Below, piece by piece: positions 26,126 through 38,050 of a DNA stretch of 64,000 nt (position 1 is the first letter of the stretch; every line of letters starts with the position of its first letter). The translations under genes and the position numbers were made by a program. Source of the stretch: Ampullaceana balthica (taxonomy: Eukaryota > Mollusca > Gastropoda > Lymnaeidae). The notes beneath the pieces are model-generated. The model made no database searches and had not been told where the DNA came from. It saw only the letters and a program-made list of their open reading frames with translations. The stretch is taken from assembly GCA_944989445.1 (NCBI GenBank), contig CALYLW010000503.1:546501-610500 (forward strand), given 5' to 3'.

Positions 26126-26504
26126 GAGATGGATCAATCACTGCTCCTCTCAGGTAAATCTGTATAATTTCCCTCTTTAACGAGCGACTGCGTCTGGTCA
26201 TTAGTTGGTAAGACAAGTTTGCCTTTGTGGTAATTGCCCCCCTTCAACCCCCCCTCTCCCACACGCGCTCGTCTGATGTATAGAGGAGGGGAAAGGACAT
26301 GACAATCCAGATGATGTTGTAAACAAATTAATGTTAAATTGTTTTGTAATTTTAAGATGTTTTGAATAGGGGTAATGCGCTGACTCGTCTGCGAAAAATA
26401 AAGTAGTCCCTGATTTTAAACGCGTGAGAATTTTAATTCGAACTTTGTACACGAGCTAAAAACGCTTGAATTAATCTTCGTCTATCCTATTTGTTACAAA
26501 TGAC

Positions 26505-26885
26505 ATATGTGAGCTCGACTGGCGTAACGAGGGGGTGACGGGTTCGAATCTCTTTGAAGGCATGGATTTGTTCCCCGGGATTCAAGTGTGACCCTGAGTC
26601 CGCCCAGCTCCGAATGGGTACCTGACACTAGTTAGGGTGTCGCTGAGTCCACCCAGCTCCGAATGGGTACCTGACACTAGTTAGGGTGTCTCTGAGTCCG
26701 CCCAGCTCCGAATGGGTACCTGACACTAGTTAGGGAAACAAATGCGGCTGGGCATTGCGTGGAACCCTCATAGCCGTGGCCTGTGAACGCTGCGTCACTT
26801 GCCGACATACCGATACGGTCTGTGGACGCAATAATCTTCTGTATAGAAGGAGCGGAGCGTCTGTATACGCAAGACACCGGAGGAA
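26505..26885 (+). mobile_element. tRNA-derived SINE with internal triplication
   Basis: The head has a B-box ggttcgaatct at 26541. The body matches the SINE at 37.8 kb: gaaggca, ttgttcc, the module gctccgaatgggtacctgac, gcggctggg, catgcg-type and cctgtgaacgctgcgtcact. The 3' end carries ggacgcaataatcttctgta tagaaggag, the LINE-derived tail. A 49-bp body segment starting ctgagtccgcccagc occurs three times (26594, 26643, 26692) where the other copy has one. The (GATAA)n tail is missing. The A-box is poor. Confidence 0.8.
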
Positions 26886-27545
26886 GGGGCTGACCTTTAC
26901 GGGGTCCTCTGGACAAGTAGGGCACGCGAAGCCCGAAACTAACAGTCCCGACGAGGAACGTCGAAGTCCCCGCTAGGGTTAGCTAGGCAGTAAGTCAGAT
27001 GATTACAGTCGATGATGAAAACCATTGTACCCGTTGAGGGTCGGATCATCCGAAGCGACCATTTCGTCCCCCTTTCTAGCTATAACAGTTAACGACACTG
27101 TTTAGGGCCAAGTGGGCAAGCAAAATTCTAGAAAAAGTGCCGCGATGAACTCCGTTCGGAAGTCAGCTCTGAGGAGACTTATCCTGATGGGGATGCCCTT
27201 ACCCAAACAATAAGTGGTTGGAGTACGCTGTTGCCCGCACCCCCCCCCCACGCCCAGGTAGTCTGCAATGATGCTTCCCACTACTTTGCGACAGTCCTCA
27301 GCAATTGAGACCCGTATTCTGCACTGTGGTGGCATTGTAGCTAGGGCGGGTCGAAGTAAGAAAAATTCCACATCCACCCTTTGGGGTGGAAACTCCCTTG
27401 AGAGGCAGACTAGGTCGACTTGAGCGGCTGCCATCTGCCCAGACGGCCCCCTCTTCTAGGGGACCGTCTCGGGGGTGTCCCCGTCGGTTGGCTCACCTCG
27501 GGGGAGGGGGGTAAAGTTGCCGGGGAATTCCCCGAGGGGTTCTAT
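26886..27545 (+). repeat. GC-rich dispersed repeat, related to 1-300
   Basis: Follows the SINE without a clear boundary. Shares ordered blocks with the start of the window (see 1-300): tcgatgatgaaa, gtacccgtt, ccgaagcgacc. The minus-strand open frame 27434-27102 (110 residues) has no motif I recognise; it may be part of a mobile element. GC-rich compared with both flanks. Confidence 0.45.
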
Positions 27546-28479
27546 ATGAGTTTTAGCGACTCAGGGCTTTTTGATACCATCTCGTATGTCACATATTTAG
27601 TATACGCAAGAAAAGACTATTGTATGATTTTTAGAGTTTCCACTTGTATAGATCATATTCGCTGGTTTTGTATATTGCCATGTTAGTTGCTTCTTCAAAT
27701 GAATAAAAATTCACATATCACTTGAAAATAAATTATAATTCGTAGCGGTCTCACAGGTTATCCCTAGCCGTCACACATACATTTCTGTTTTAACGTGAAT
27801 TTTGAAATGAGGTGTGAAAGTAAATAGGCCAGCACGGACGCACTCGTTTAGCACCGGCTGTTTTATTCATTTAAGCGGTTTAAATTTGAAAAAAAATATA
27901 CAAACGCACTTCAAATCGGAGGGAGTCCGTTCAAATCCACAGGATTCCATCACCCCATACTTGTTTGGTGATTAATGGGTATAACATTTTTTTGTTGTTT
28001 CTCGTTCTATTATAAATTAGTATCTATAAACCCTGTAGGACTTCGAATTATTTGAGGCTTAGGGATTTGAAAATACCCAATAAAAAACATAAGAATCAAC
28101 GAAGTAAAATCGTTTTCGATGTACCGCAAAATGATTTCAGAAACAAATTTTTAAAAAATTAAATGAAAGTGTTTTAACTTTGAGGAATATTGACTTCGAT
28201 CAATTGCATACTACTCGCTTCAACATGAAAAGAAACTTGCTTTACCTTGCAGCAATTAGTGACAAGGAGTTTTCTTAAGCAATGGCATAATAATGAGCTC
28301 CGTTGGCTACATGGCGCTGCGGGGAAGCTGAATATGGCCAGGGCACCGGCTGAAGACCGGGCGCCACAACGTCCAAGATGGGACATTGGAATTACAAACT
28401 CATCAAGCATTCCATTATAAACAAGTGCGAGCAGTGGCTGGCGTGACTCCAGAACATCATTAGTGTGCGGCCATCGGAG
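27546..28479. other. Unannotated sequence
   Basis: AT-rich to about 28160. The minus-strand open frame 28668-28174 overlaps the tandem repeat that follows and shows no domain. Confidence 0.3.
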
Positions 28480-28960
28480 TTCAAGCAGGCGCGTGCGATA
28501 TAGTAAAAAAAAACGGGACCAGAGCACCAGCTGAGTCCTCACGAAATTGGTTCCTGGTCTTATAATCTTGATGCCACTGGTCCAACGCCACAAACCCAGA
28601 TTCATTTGCTGGTCCAACCATCTTGGTCCTACAAACATGGTACCACTTAGATAGTACCACAATGCCATGTCTCACAACATGGTACCACTGTAATCGTTCC
28701 ATCAACAAGACACACCAGTATAGTCCCATAAAATTGCTGCCACTAAAACTTTTACGCTAGCCTGCTACCTCAAACAGAGTACCTCTACAAGGGTCCCAGT
28801 AAGATGGTGCCACCAACCCGGTCCCAAAAATGGTACCACTAAAATAGTCCCACCAACCAGGTCCCACAAACATGGTACCACTTAGATAATCCCAACAGCC
28901 CGTTTCCATAAACACAGTGCCACTAAGATTATCCTACCAAACTTGGCCGAAAAATGGTCT
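28480..28960 (+). repeat. Degenerate tandem repeat rich in ggtaccact/ggtccca
   Basis: Repeated phrases: acaaacatggtaccactta, agatagt/aaatagtccca, ccaaccaggtccca. Unit length is variable, roughly 35-60 bp. Best preserved from 28790 to 28950. Two minus-strand open frames here read the repeat. Confidence 0.65.
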
Positions 28961-29831
28961 TTCCAACGGAAATTTTAAATTGGATTGTAGTTTTTCAAAC
29001 AATCAAGGCAGTTATCTGCATGACAACTGACTCAATTGTCACTCTCTATTTATTTTATAAGTAACCCATTGTCCCATTACCTGATAACGGAATCAAGTGA
29101 TAGACCGCTTGGAGAAATTCACCCATCTCATGGCTTACACAGTTTAAAATCATGGCAGCAACACGATTTCAGTAAACCATATTATAACACAAGGAATTCA
29201 CATATAGCGTCTCTTACATCTCCCATGTTAACAATATATCCAAAAGCAATCAATACAAAAACTATTAGTGTATCAATCATACAACAATAGTGAATCATTA
29301 AACGCTCAACTATTTTAAATCATGTGCTGTTTCAGGGCTGTCGTGCATCTGGAGCCCAGCTTTTCCCGAAAAAAATAGTCATTTTGAAAATTATGTTGTC
29401 ATGCCATCGAGTGTCTTGAAAATGTTATATCATAGTGTGGGAGCAGCTGGTTCCAATGGCATCTAGGTCTTTTCTTTATATACGTATTTTTTTTCCAGGC
29501 TGCAGCTATGGAAGGCCCTTGATTTTCGCTGTTGTATTGTAACATTTCCCTGGGTCGCTCTTTTGTTCCACATGTTTTGACTTTTTTTTTCGCGCCAGGA
29601 GTTAGCGGCATAAGATAAGCATCAGCAGCCCCCAGGGGTTGACTTTAAGCGCCTGCGCATTAGCAGCTGAGCAGGTGATAGACCAACGGTACACACAGTA
29701 TTTCTCAATTGTAGCAGGTCGATTTATGGGTCTCGTCTTAAATTTGGGCTCCAGTGTACAAAGTTTAGAATATTTGCTTGCCCTCAAGTGTGACCACTGT
29801 TTTCCACTTTTTTAAATTTCTGCTTTTTTGA
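28961..29831. other. Unannotated sequence
   Basis: No gene or transposon terminus recognised. Confidence 0.3.
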
Positions 29832-30330
29832 GGAAACACTATACGCATGATTATAGTGTCCTACGCTTATCAGTGGTTGTGTCTAATATTGCATTTTTAT
29901 TAGTTTTTAATGGGAATTTTGTTTATGTTTCCTGGTTTGTAAAGGCAAAATATTATTCAACGCCCGAGTGCTAGACTGGACGATGAGGGATTTGTATATG
30001 TTTGTTCTAGCGAATGGAACAAGAAATTTTTTTGTATCCCTGTTCATTAGTGTTGTATCGGATTGTTCTTCTGATTTTTTCCAAGATAGAATTTAGTGCC
30101 TCTTGTATTATGCTCTTTGTTTTTCTATCCTCTGTTCCTAGATTTAGTTGTTTATCAAATAGAGTTACTCTTCTCACGTGTAAAAATTCACCGGTAATTA
30201 ATTAATCTTTCAGCTCATTTTTGAATTTGTTCTAATTCATCTATGTTTTCTTTGGTAGATGGGTGGGCCCCCTACAGAAGATGCGTCTTCTATTATAGGT
30301 CTGACCAAAGTTAGGTTTGCATTTTAATTT
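29832..30330 (-). pseudogene. CR1/Jockey-like LINE 3' end, copy 2, degraded
   Basis: Aligns along its whole length, with many differences, to the LINE at 33.5-34.0 kb. Shared plus-strand landmarks are gtcctacgcttatc, gcatttttattag, caacgcccgag, ttgttctagcgaatgg-type, ttgaatttgttcta, ctatgttttctttggtagat and ggtctgaccaaagttagg. Reading it on the minus strand gives LTLVRP, then stops and frameshifts, so no protein is made. The 3' tail hairpin region is partly eroded (actatacgcatgattatagt). Confidence 0.8.
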
Positions 30331-31351
30331 TATATTCTGACTGATAGATGACTACCTGCACACAATGACCTGCAGATAAAGAAAAAATGGTTGAGTTTCT
30401 TACAGTTGTGCTTGCCGTGGTAGGAACGTGATGTATAGGACCTGAAATTTAGCATCTGTCATTACCCATGTGCCCATGTGTCCCTTGCTATTCCTTATTT
30501 ACAAGTTGAAGCTGTTTTGATGTTGCAGTGCATATGCTTTTGAGGTTCAGGTTACAATCTATAAGTCATGTATAGCTTTGAAGTTGTCTTTTAAAAGAGA
30601 TCCAAACATTCCTTCAATGCGTCTTTCGGACTTTCAAAACAACTTGACTTTACTTTTGCATTTAAAACGTAATACAAAATTTTCAAAATGGTTCCTGTCT
30701 CTTTGAATTCTCAAGAAAGAATAAATGACTCTATTGTTGCATTTTCAAATTTCCCCCAAAATTTCCTTGACAGAATGGAAAGACGTATTTTGTCGTATGC
30801 TTCGCATTTTTTTTCAGACCTCTGACGTGTATTGATCACTTCCGCTGCATCATGACCTCTTACATAAATGAAAGAATTTCTCAGAACTTTTTCACCCTAA
30901 GTATCAAGTCCACTCGCTATCGTGTACATTTAAAAAGACAGCTTAAATCAAATCCACGTATCAATCATCAACATTGCTATTTCATTAAAGCGAATTTGAT
31001 TGGTCGAATTGGCCCCAACTGAAAGCAAGTTATCATAGTGTTGCATTTTATCATACGAAAAAGGCTGTGATCTGTGGAAGAACTGACTCTATTTTATACA
31101 CTACAACATTCGCCCAATCACAAGAGCGCGAAACTGCTCTCAAACTTCAGACAGACAGGATATCTTCGAGACTTTTTAAAAAGTCCGAATGCTACAAGAC
31201 GTTACGTAATCAGGTCGTACGCTAGGGCCCAAAACTTACTAGCGGCGGGTCTGCTATGAGAGAACGACATGCTGACGCACGTAATTTTAAAACGTTTATG
31301 ATAAGAATGTATTTTAAAATATAATTTAAATTCCTTTTTAAACAGGGATCT
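30331..31351. other. Unannotated sequence before the minisatellite
   Basis: The open frame 31074-31259 plus (61 residues) has no recognised domain. No transposon end identified. Confidence 0.3.
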
Positions 31352-31740
31352 TAATTTATACATTAGATAAAAGGATGCTGTTATTGTTTTTTTATAATTT
31401 ATACATTAGATAAAAGGGTGCTGTTATTTTTTTTAATAATTTATACATTAGATAAAAGGGTGCTGTTATTGTTTTTTTTATAATTTATACATTAGATAAA
31501 AGGGTGCTGTTATTGTTTTTTTTATAATTTATACATTAGATAAAAGGGTGCTGTTATTGTTTTTTTTATAATTTATACATTAGATAAAAGGGTGCTGTTA
31601 TTGTTTTTTTTATAATTTATACATTAGATAAAAGGGTGCTGTTATTGTTTTTTTTATAATTTATACATTAGATAAAAGGGTGCTGTTATTGTTTTTTTTA
31701 TAATTTATACATTAGATAAAAGGCTGCTGGTGTTGTTTTT
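31352..31740 (+). repeat. Nine-copy 43-44-bp minisatellite
   Basis: Unit: aatttatacattagataaaa then gggtgctgttattgttttttt. Unit starts recur near 31356, 31400, 31443, 31487, 31530, 31574, 31618, 31662 and 31706. Units 3-8 are almost identical; the first and last are diverged, as expected for recent internal expansion. Confidence 0.9.
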
Positions 31741-33021
31741 CCCGAAAGCCAACCCGAATGATGACAGGTATAAATAAAGGTTAGTTATTATATAATTTTG
31801 CTTTATTTTTTTTCTGATACCTAAATTTGAAAGACGGTTTTTTTTCTTCTTTAAACTGTAACTCACGTGCACTCAAAAGGTGATGAACCTTGTGTGTAGC
31901 CCATCAAAAGTTATACTTATCACAAAACATTACTTACCGAAAAGAACAAATGATTATAAAAATAACAAGATCTGAAAGTACCCCAAAACAATGATGAGTA
32001 ACAGACTTCACAAAGACATCGGAGGGAAATGTTGAAACTAATTCAGCGGGCCTAGGAGTAGGTGGCCACTAATCCAATGAGCAATGGGAATAATGTGGTT
32101 ACGAGTTTGGAGCGGGAGACAGTATCAATATTTCAATCGCGTTCGTTGTCTCGGGCGGTTTTGTTCCAACATTATTGCCCTAATCGTAAACGACTGAAGT
32201 TTGACAGCGTGTTTGAAAGTTATAAAGGGCGCGTGGATTCAGAAAATGTATTTCTTTTCAAAGAGTTTGATATACTTAATAAATAATTATTTTTTTAAAA
32301 AGATCTTTCGGTTCAAATACTCTCGAAGTGACACTTTTTAATAACTTCTTCTAAAAGTATATCCTTCTTTCTTGCTGAAAATTGTGTCCAAACAGAATAG
32401 TTTTTTTTTAACAAACTAATTTTCTTTTATGTTTAATAGCTAATTTCTTAAATGTATGAGCAAGACGACATAATTCAATGTTTATATCGTGTCTTCAACT
32501 TATCCTTAAATATGTAAATAAACATAATTACACAACACTTTAAAAAAAAACTTTTCCATACATTACAGAATCAATGATATACGCCGTTATTTCCAAACAT
32601 TCGATCAGACAAAGAGAAACAAACCGGACGTTGACAGGCAGGAGCTCACAAAACTGTAACAGTTATAAGGAAGTGGATAATGCAGAGATGTAAAGAAGGG
32701 GCCTGGGGTACATAAATGTCCCCAAGCGACGAGGTACAAGGGTGCTAAAACGAGGCTTACGATATTACATTATAAGTGAACAAGGTTAATAAATAGGGGG
32801 GGGGGCGCAAATTGGGTATTCCGTCCATGGACGCAAAATATCCTAGGTACAACTCTGTGTAAATGGTCTTTGTTATAATTGGGGGCTTAACGTGTGACAT
32901 GGTCATCACTTATAACTGATGTTGTCATGGTGTTTTGTCTGAAGATCTTGAGCTGTTTAAAAAAAAATGTGGGTGAATGCCAACGGTTTGGCTTGAGCTG
33001 GATGAGAGATCAGGCGACTTG
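31741..33021. other. Unannotated AT-rich sequence
   Basis: The open frame 32062-32286 plus has no domain. Nothing else recognised. Confidence 0.3.
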
Positions 33022-33029
33022 GTGTGGAC

Positions 33030-33254
33030 CAGTGGCTCTAAAAGTTGGGTCTGCTGCTCCTTAGGGAACCACGAAGCCCTTTAGGTAGGACCACGAAAAT
33101 CGAACGCATATTTATTTATAAAATAGGTTCACCTATATTCATGTTTATGTTTGTTAAAGATGTCCGCGAGCTATTGAACACGTTTTAAGGGACCCCCCCC
33201 CCTTTTCCGCCTTCCAATGCATGAAACTTTTTTTTTAAAGTTTGAGAACCGCTG
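33030..33254. mobile_element. hAT-type MITE
   Basis: Left end cagtggctctaaaagttggg; right end reverse-complemented cagcggttctcaaactttaa. The flanking 8-mers gtgtggac and gtttagag match at five of eight positions, a possible worn target duplication. 225 bp, non-coding. Confidence 0.6.
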
Positions 33255-33507
33255 GTTTAGAGATTGAATTGAATTGCTACACTGAGGACGCCATTGGTTG
33301 TTTGATAAACAGTAGTACACGCCTTGTCATATATCAAGATTTAACACATTGCATAAACTTGTTAATAGAAATATCCGGGGTATTCATTTTGGCCGATTTC
33401 ATTTAAATGTGAATCAAATATTCGGCTATCCTGTGAGGCGGGTCCGTCAGTAGTTGGTGACAACAAAGTGTACAATTCTGTGTGTTCCAGTTATTTTTTG
33501 TCTGCTG

Positions 33508-34032
33508 AGGTCTTATCTTATCTGTTTACAGACGCTCCTTCTATACAGAAGATTATTGCGTCCTACGCTTATCTATGGTTTGTGTTTAGTCCTGCATTTT
33601 TATTAGAGATTTAAATGTTGATAAAGTGTTGGTTTTCCTGGATTCTTCAGGCAACCCATTCCACGCCCGAATTCCGGACGGGAAGAAGGAAAACTTGTAT
33701 GAGTTTGTTCTTGCATACGGAATAAGAAAGGTGTTTTTATCCTTATGTCTATCTGAGGGTTGTATTAAGTTATCTTTGTGTTGTATTTCTAAATTATAAT
33801 TAATTGCTTTATGTATGATTACTACTTTGTTCTTGGTTCTTCTGTCCTCTAGTGTTTCAAGGTTTAATGATTTAACTAATGGTGTTATTCTTGTCAGTTT
33901 CGAATATTCTCCAGTAATGAATCTGGCAGCTCTTTTTTGAATTTGTTCTAGTTTATCAATGTTTTCTTTGGTGGATGGGTCCCATACAGAAGATGCATAT
34001 TCTAGTACAGGTCTCACCAAAGTGAGGTCCAT
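33508..34032 (-). mobile_element. CR1/Jockey-like LINE 3' end, copy 1
   Basis: Contains the end of the polymerase frame and a short 3' UTR. On the minus strand it ends tgcaggactaaacacaaacc, atagataagcgta, ggacgcaataatc, hairpin cttctgtatagaag, gagcgtctgtaaacagataa, gataagac. The tail hairpin plus (GATAA)n is shared with the SINEs at 26.5 and 37.8 kb. 5'-truncated. Confidence 0.85.
33586..34032 (-). pseudogene. LINE polymerase C-terminal region
   Basis: 148 residues: LTLVRPVLEYASSVWDPSTK, then LEQIQKRAARFITGEYS, SLNLETLEDRRTKNKVV, and near the end FSFFPSGIRAWNGLPEESRK. These are the conserved post-catalytic blocks of CR1/L2/Jockey-type LINEs, where 'RP-LEYAS-VWDP', 'IQRRAARFV' and 'FFPR-I-WN-LP' appear in that order. 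The catalytic part is absent owing to 5' truncation, so the copy cannot move on its own. The frame itself is undamaged, which makes this copy younger than the one at 29.8 kb. The first Met is a leucine-region position inside the protein, not a start. Confidence 0.85.
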
Positions 34033-34723
34033 GGGGTAAGTCGTTTGGTGGGGTGGGGGGGGGGAGACACCATGAGCTATCGACTCTGCTGTGAGGGCTT
34101 ACCTCTACAGACATTTATTAACTCTAATTTGATTGAAATTGACAAGGACAATAGCGGTTAATACCATTTTATTATACTAAAAAAAATCAAACATATTGTT
34201 ACTTTCATATGTATTTTGAAAAACGTTGTTTCACGAATACTCTGTCTAAAATTACTAAAATAATCAGATATGACGTATGCCGGCGTGAGAACAGACAAAC
34301 TTATTACAAAGACGAATTAAATTTTTTACCAAAGTTGACTCCACTATCCATGAGTATGTAACTTTTTTTTTAACGAAACAATCTTTTGGTCACTTTAGTG
34401 TTCCCATTCATTAGGTTAAATAAATAACATTCGAAAAAAAACGCCGGTGTCAGCATAAAATAGCGTCAACAACGTTCCCTCCACCTTTCACCCTAGATGC
34501 TATGTGGATCCATTTAAAAAAGAAAAGAAAGCAGCCAATTGACCAAAACTTTAACATTCATGAACCGGTAGTACAACTTTTTCATGGAAACCCAAGCGAG
34601 ATGAAACGATAAGAGTATGTACCTTACTACTTAGATAATTGGGAGGAAGGGGGTCGGAGAGGGTATAGAGTTACCATTAAACACAAACAAAATTTTACAC
34701 ACACACGCGCGCGCACGACATAT
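34033..34723. other. Unannotated sequence, G-run near 34050
   Basis: The first 60 bases (ggggtaagtcgt ... gacaccatgagct) resemble 36346-36380 inside a hAT-type MITE, so this may be a fragment of the same family. Nothing else recognised. Confidence 0.35.
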
Positions 34724-35025
34724 CACAATACTCATTCCTCCCATAACACATACAAATGCACACACACACATACTGTACCACACACGCACCACATAACACA
34801 ATTATCATTCCTCCCTTAACCCATACAAATGCACACACACACATACACTGTACCACACACGCACGAAATAACACAATACTCATTCCTCCCATAACACATA
34901 CACATGCACACACACACATACTGTACCACACACGCATGGCATAACACAATACTCATTCCTCCTATAACACATACACATGCACACACACACATACACTGTG
35001 CCACACACATGCGCAAAATTACTCA
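34724..35025 (+). repeat. Four-copy ~73-bp minisatellite containing (CA)n
   Basis: Each unit holds acacaatactcattcctcc, cataacacatac, atgcacacacacacatac and tgtaccacacacgca. Units differ slightly in the length of the CA run. Open frames on both strands follow the repeat. Confidence 0.85.
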
Positions 35026-35054
35026 TTCAAACAAACACACACGCTCACATACCA

Positions 35055-35340
<286 letters not shown>

Positions 35341-35932
35341 AAGAGTGAACTTTAAAGAGATATTTCTTTCACACATTTCTGCATGGGTATGAAAATCTTC
35401 TCGCGTTCCCCACCTGGAGAATCTCCTTATCTCCCTTGAAATGTGAAAGTGATAAAAGTTTTCGTTGATGCTGCCAAGCAATGATTCCCTCGCACGTCTT
35501 TTAGACGAAATGCGGACAATAAAACATGGTGTAGAGTCGATGGTGATGCATTACCCTCTCTCAAAAATTTTCAGGATATTCATCAGCTGAGTGAATTCGT
35601 TGCGACGCGAGAAAACACGAGAGTATGGCGAGAAAACACGACACAGCCCGACGTGTTCGTTACAACTGCAATCCCAACGGTTTAAAATGGGGTTCATAAG
35701 ATTTATCGATCGCACTTTAACGAGAGTTCGCTAACACCACGGTAAAAAAAAACCAACCCAGCAGTTATAATCTTTTTTAAAACGCTGTCGAAATACCTAA
35801 CTACCTACCTACATTAATACATTTCTACCTGCAATCCAATTACGTATAAAACTATATACCTAGCTACATACCTACCACAAAAAATAAACATACTAACATA
35901 ATATACATATATATATATATCTACTTAGAGTA
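35341..35932. other. Unannotated sequence
   Basis: Short ctac repeats near 35797-35812 and (at)n near 35905-35920. Nothing else recognised. Confidence 0.3.
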
Positions 35933-35989
<57 letters not shown>

Positions 35990-36035
35990 ATCTCTCTATC
36001 TCTGTCTCTCTTTCTCTCTCACACTCTCTCTCTGT
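35933..36035 (+). repeat. (CT)n microsatellite
   Basis: Interrupted tctctc run. Confidence 0.9.
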
Positions 36036-36210
36036 GTCTCTCTCTCTCCGTATATCACCATCCATCTGCCTCTCTATTTTACTTTCGGTCTCCATCTCTC
36101 TCAATCCATTCATCTATTAATCAGTTTGAATGTCTATCCGAAAACCAGTCTCTCCACCCTTCGCTTTCTAGTCAGGTGATGGGGTCCTACAATTTTTGAC
36201 TACTATAATC

Positions 36211-36413
36211 CGGGGGCGTCATTAGGGGGGCGGCGGGGGGGGGGTGGACCACACCGGGTGTCACCATCACGTTGGGTGACACCAAAACGTAAAATTCTCG
36301 GTGGTTCCGTTATTTTCCCTGGAATACTCGGAGGAGGTCTATGTGGTAAGTCGTGACGGGGGTGACGCCCTGAGCTGCCGCACTGGATGACACCGACCCC
36401 AGGAGCGCCTCTG
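36211..36413. mobile_element. hAT-type MITE with near-perfect target duplication
   Basis: Left end cgggggcgtcattagg; right end reverse-complemented cagaggcgctcctgggg. The flanking 8-mers are ctataatc (36203-36210) and ctttaatc (36414-36421), seven of eight identical. Internal phrases gggtgtcacc, gggtgacacc and ggatgacaccg repeat. 203 bp, non-coding. Confidence 0.7.
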
Positions 36414-37754
36414 CTTTAATCTAATACCATAGTAACCCCCTCTGATCCTCATAACCAAGGACACGTCTGTGAATCTTCCAGTTGCGCGATCGTGTTTAAG
36501 TAAATTAGCGTTGGGGCTTTCCCTCAAATTAAATAATCTAAATTTTCACACTCAGGGGTTCACGGCCTTTTTGAGGAGTTTTCCCCCCACGAGCTTACGG
36601 CCTAATGATATCCCACAAACACCAGTGGTGTCATGACGGACGGACTGTCAGAAAAGTCCAGCTTATGGTATTTCAGCCTTGCTATCTTGTGTCTGGCGTG
36701 AAGCGTTATTTTCGAATTGGATGGGAATGGTCTGCCACGATAATCTGCGAGCAGTTGTAGCATACACAAGAAAACAAATTACTCCGTTAAAGATGACAAC
36801 TATAGATTTTGAATTATTTAAAAAAAAAGGTTTTACCATCGTCAGTAATATCATTCTTTTCAAAACGTATATTATTAGTGCGATTACTTAAGATGGCTAG
36901 GTTGAAAATATAACCTCGTATACTTTTCGCAATCAATACATTAAATTTAAAAGGACACCACTTTAACTTTTTTAAAAAGAGAGTACCAAGCCATAACAAT
37001 GTGTGTTGTTTTTTTTTAAAGATTTCCTTATTTGTTTAAATCAGTTCTTATGGTATGTGTTTCAAATTATGGAGGTTTAGCCTTAACCTTGGAGTACTAT
37101 GATCAATTTACAATGACATTTATTCGGTGTCATGCTGACCTTTCAGGATCTGATTTTTGCTCTCCAATGCTTGGGATAAATAGCAGGTTTATAAATGTAT
37201 TCTATACGCAGGAACAACTCCATCATCAAGCTGTTTAATAAAAAAAAATACATTCTTTTTATTTATAAACGTCAATGAAGAGTGTCATAAATATTTATAG
37301 CGGTTTAATGAAGATTTCAAGGCCGCAGCTAGTAACAAAAAAAATGGGGGAGGGGTGAATATGTTTACTATGAACCGCCAGCACGATTTGATCCCTAGGG
37401 TCTTGGGGTCTGATGTTATTACAGTGATGATGTCACTAAGTTAAACATTCTCAAGAGATTAACCTTATTTCAGGTCGAGATGATCCTGCCATGAGCTGGA
37501 AGAAAAGAAAAATCTTGACCAGGTAATTCTAGGTTTCAAAGTGATTTATCAAACAGCTGAAGAGATCATTCATTAACAGGTAGTTCAGTGGTTCTACGAT
37601 AATTAACGGAACATTCATCAAATGTTTTTTCCAAAATCTTGCAGATTTAATGCAAGACTTTTTAATTGTTTTGATCTTTTTTTTTCGTTATGGAGCAGAC
37701 ATGAAATTCGGTAAGTCTTTAAGTCCAACACGAGTTCAGGAGTGTATATACCAA
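36414..37754. other. Unannotated sequence
   Basis: Short open frames only. No transposon ends or arrays recognised. Confidence 0.3.
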
Positions 37755-38050
37755 AGAGCGGTGGTCGAGTGGCAGCGCACTGGACTGTCGTACCGATGGC
37801 CACGGGTTCGAATCCGTGTGAAGGCAAGGGTTTGTTCCCGGGGCCTAGGGCGCCCCTGAGTCACCCCGCTCCGAATGGGTACCTAACACTACATGTAGTT
37901 AGGCGGCTGGGTAATGCGTGGAACCCACAAAGCCGTGGCATGTGAATGCTGCATCACTTGCCAACAGATCAACTGTCATGGTCTGTGGACGCAACCATCT
38001 TCTGCATAGAAGGAGCGTCTATATAGATAAGATAAGAAGATAAGATAAGA
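37755..38050 (+). mobile_element. tRNA-derived SINE with LINE-type tail, best copy
   Basis: The tRNA-like head has an A-box tggtcgagtggcagcgc (37762) and a perfect B-box ggttcgaatcc (37805), the internal RNA polymerase III promoter. The body has gctccgaatgggtaccta, gcggctgggtaatgcgtgga and catgtgaatgctgcatcact. The tail has ggacgcaaccatc, hairpin cttctgcatagaag, gagcgtctata, then agataagataag repeats to 38050. The tail matches the LINE 3' end at 33.5 kb, which would supply the enzyme that copies this SINE. Confidence 0.85.

Noticed and set aside
27102..27434. 110-residue minus-strand open frame as a host gene
   Set aside because: No recognisable motif and it lies within a dispersed repeat; could be element-derived, but cannot be supported.
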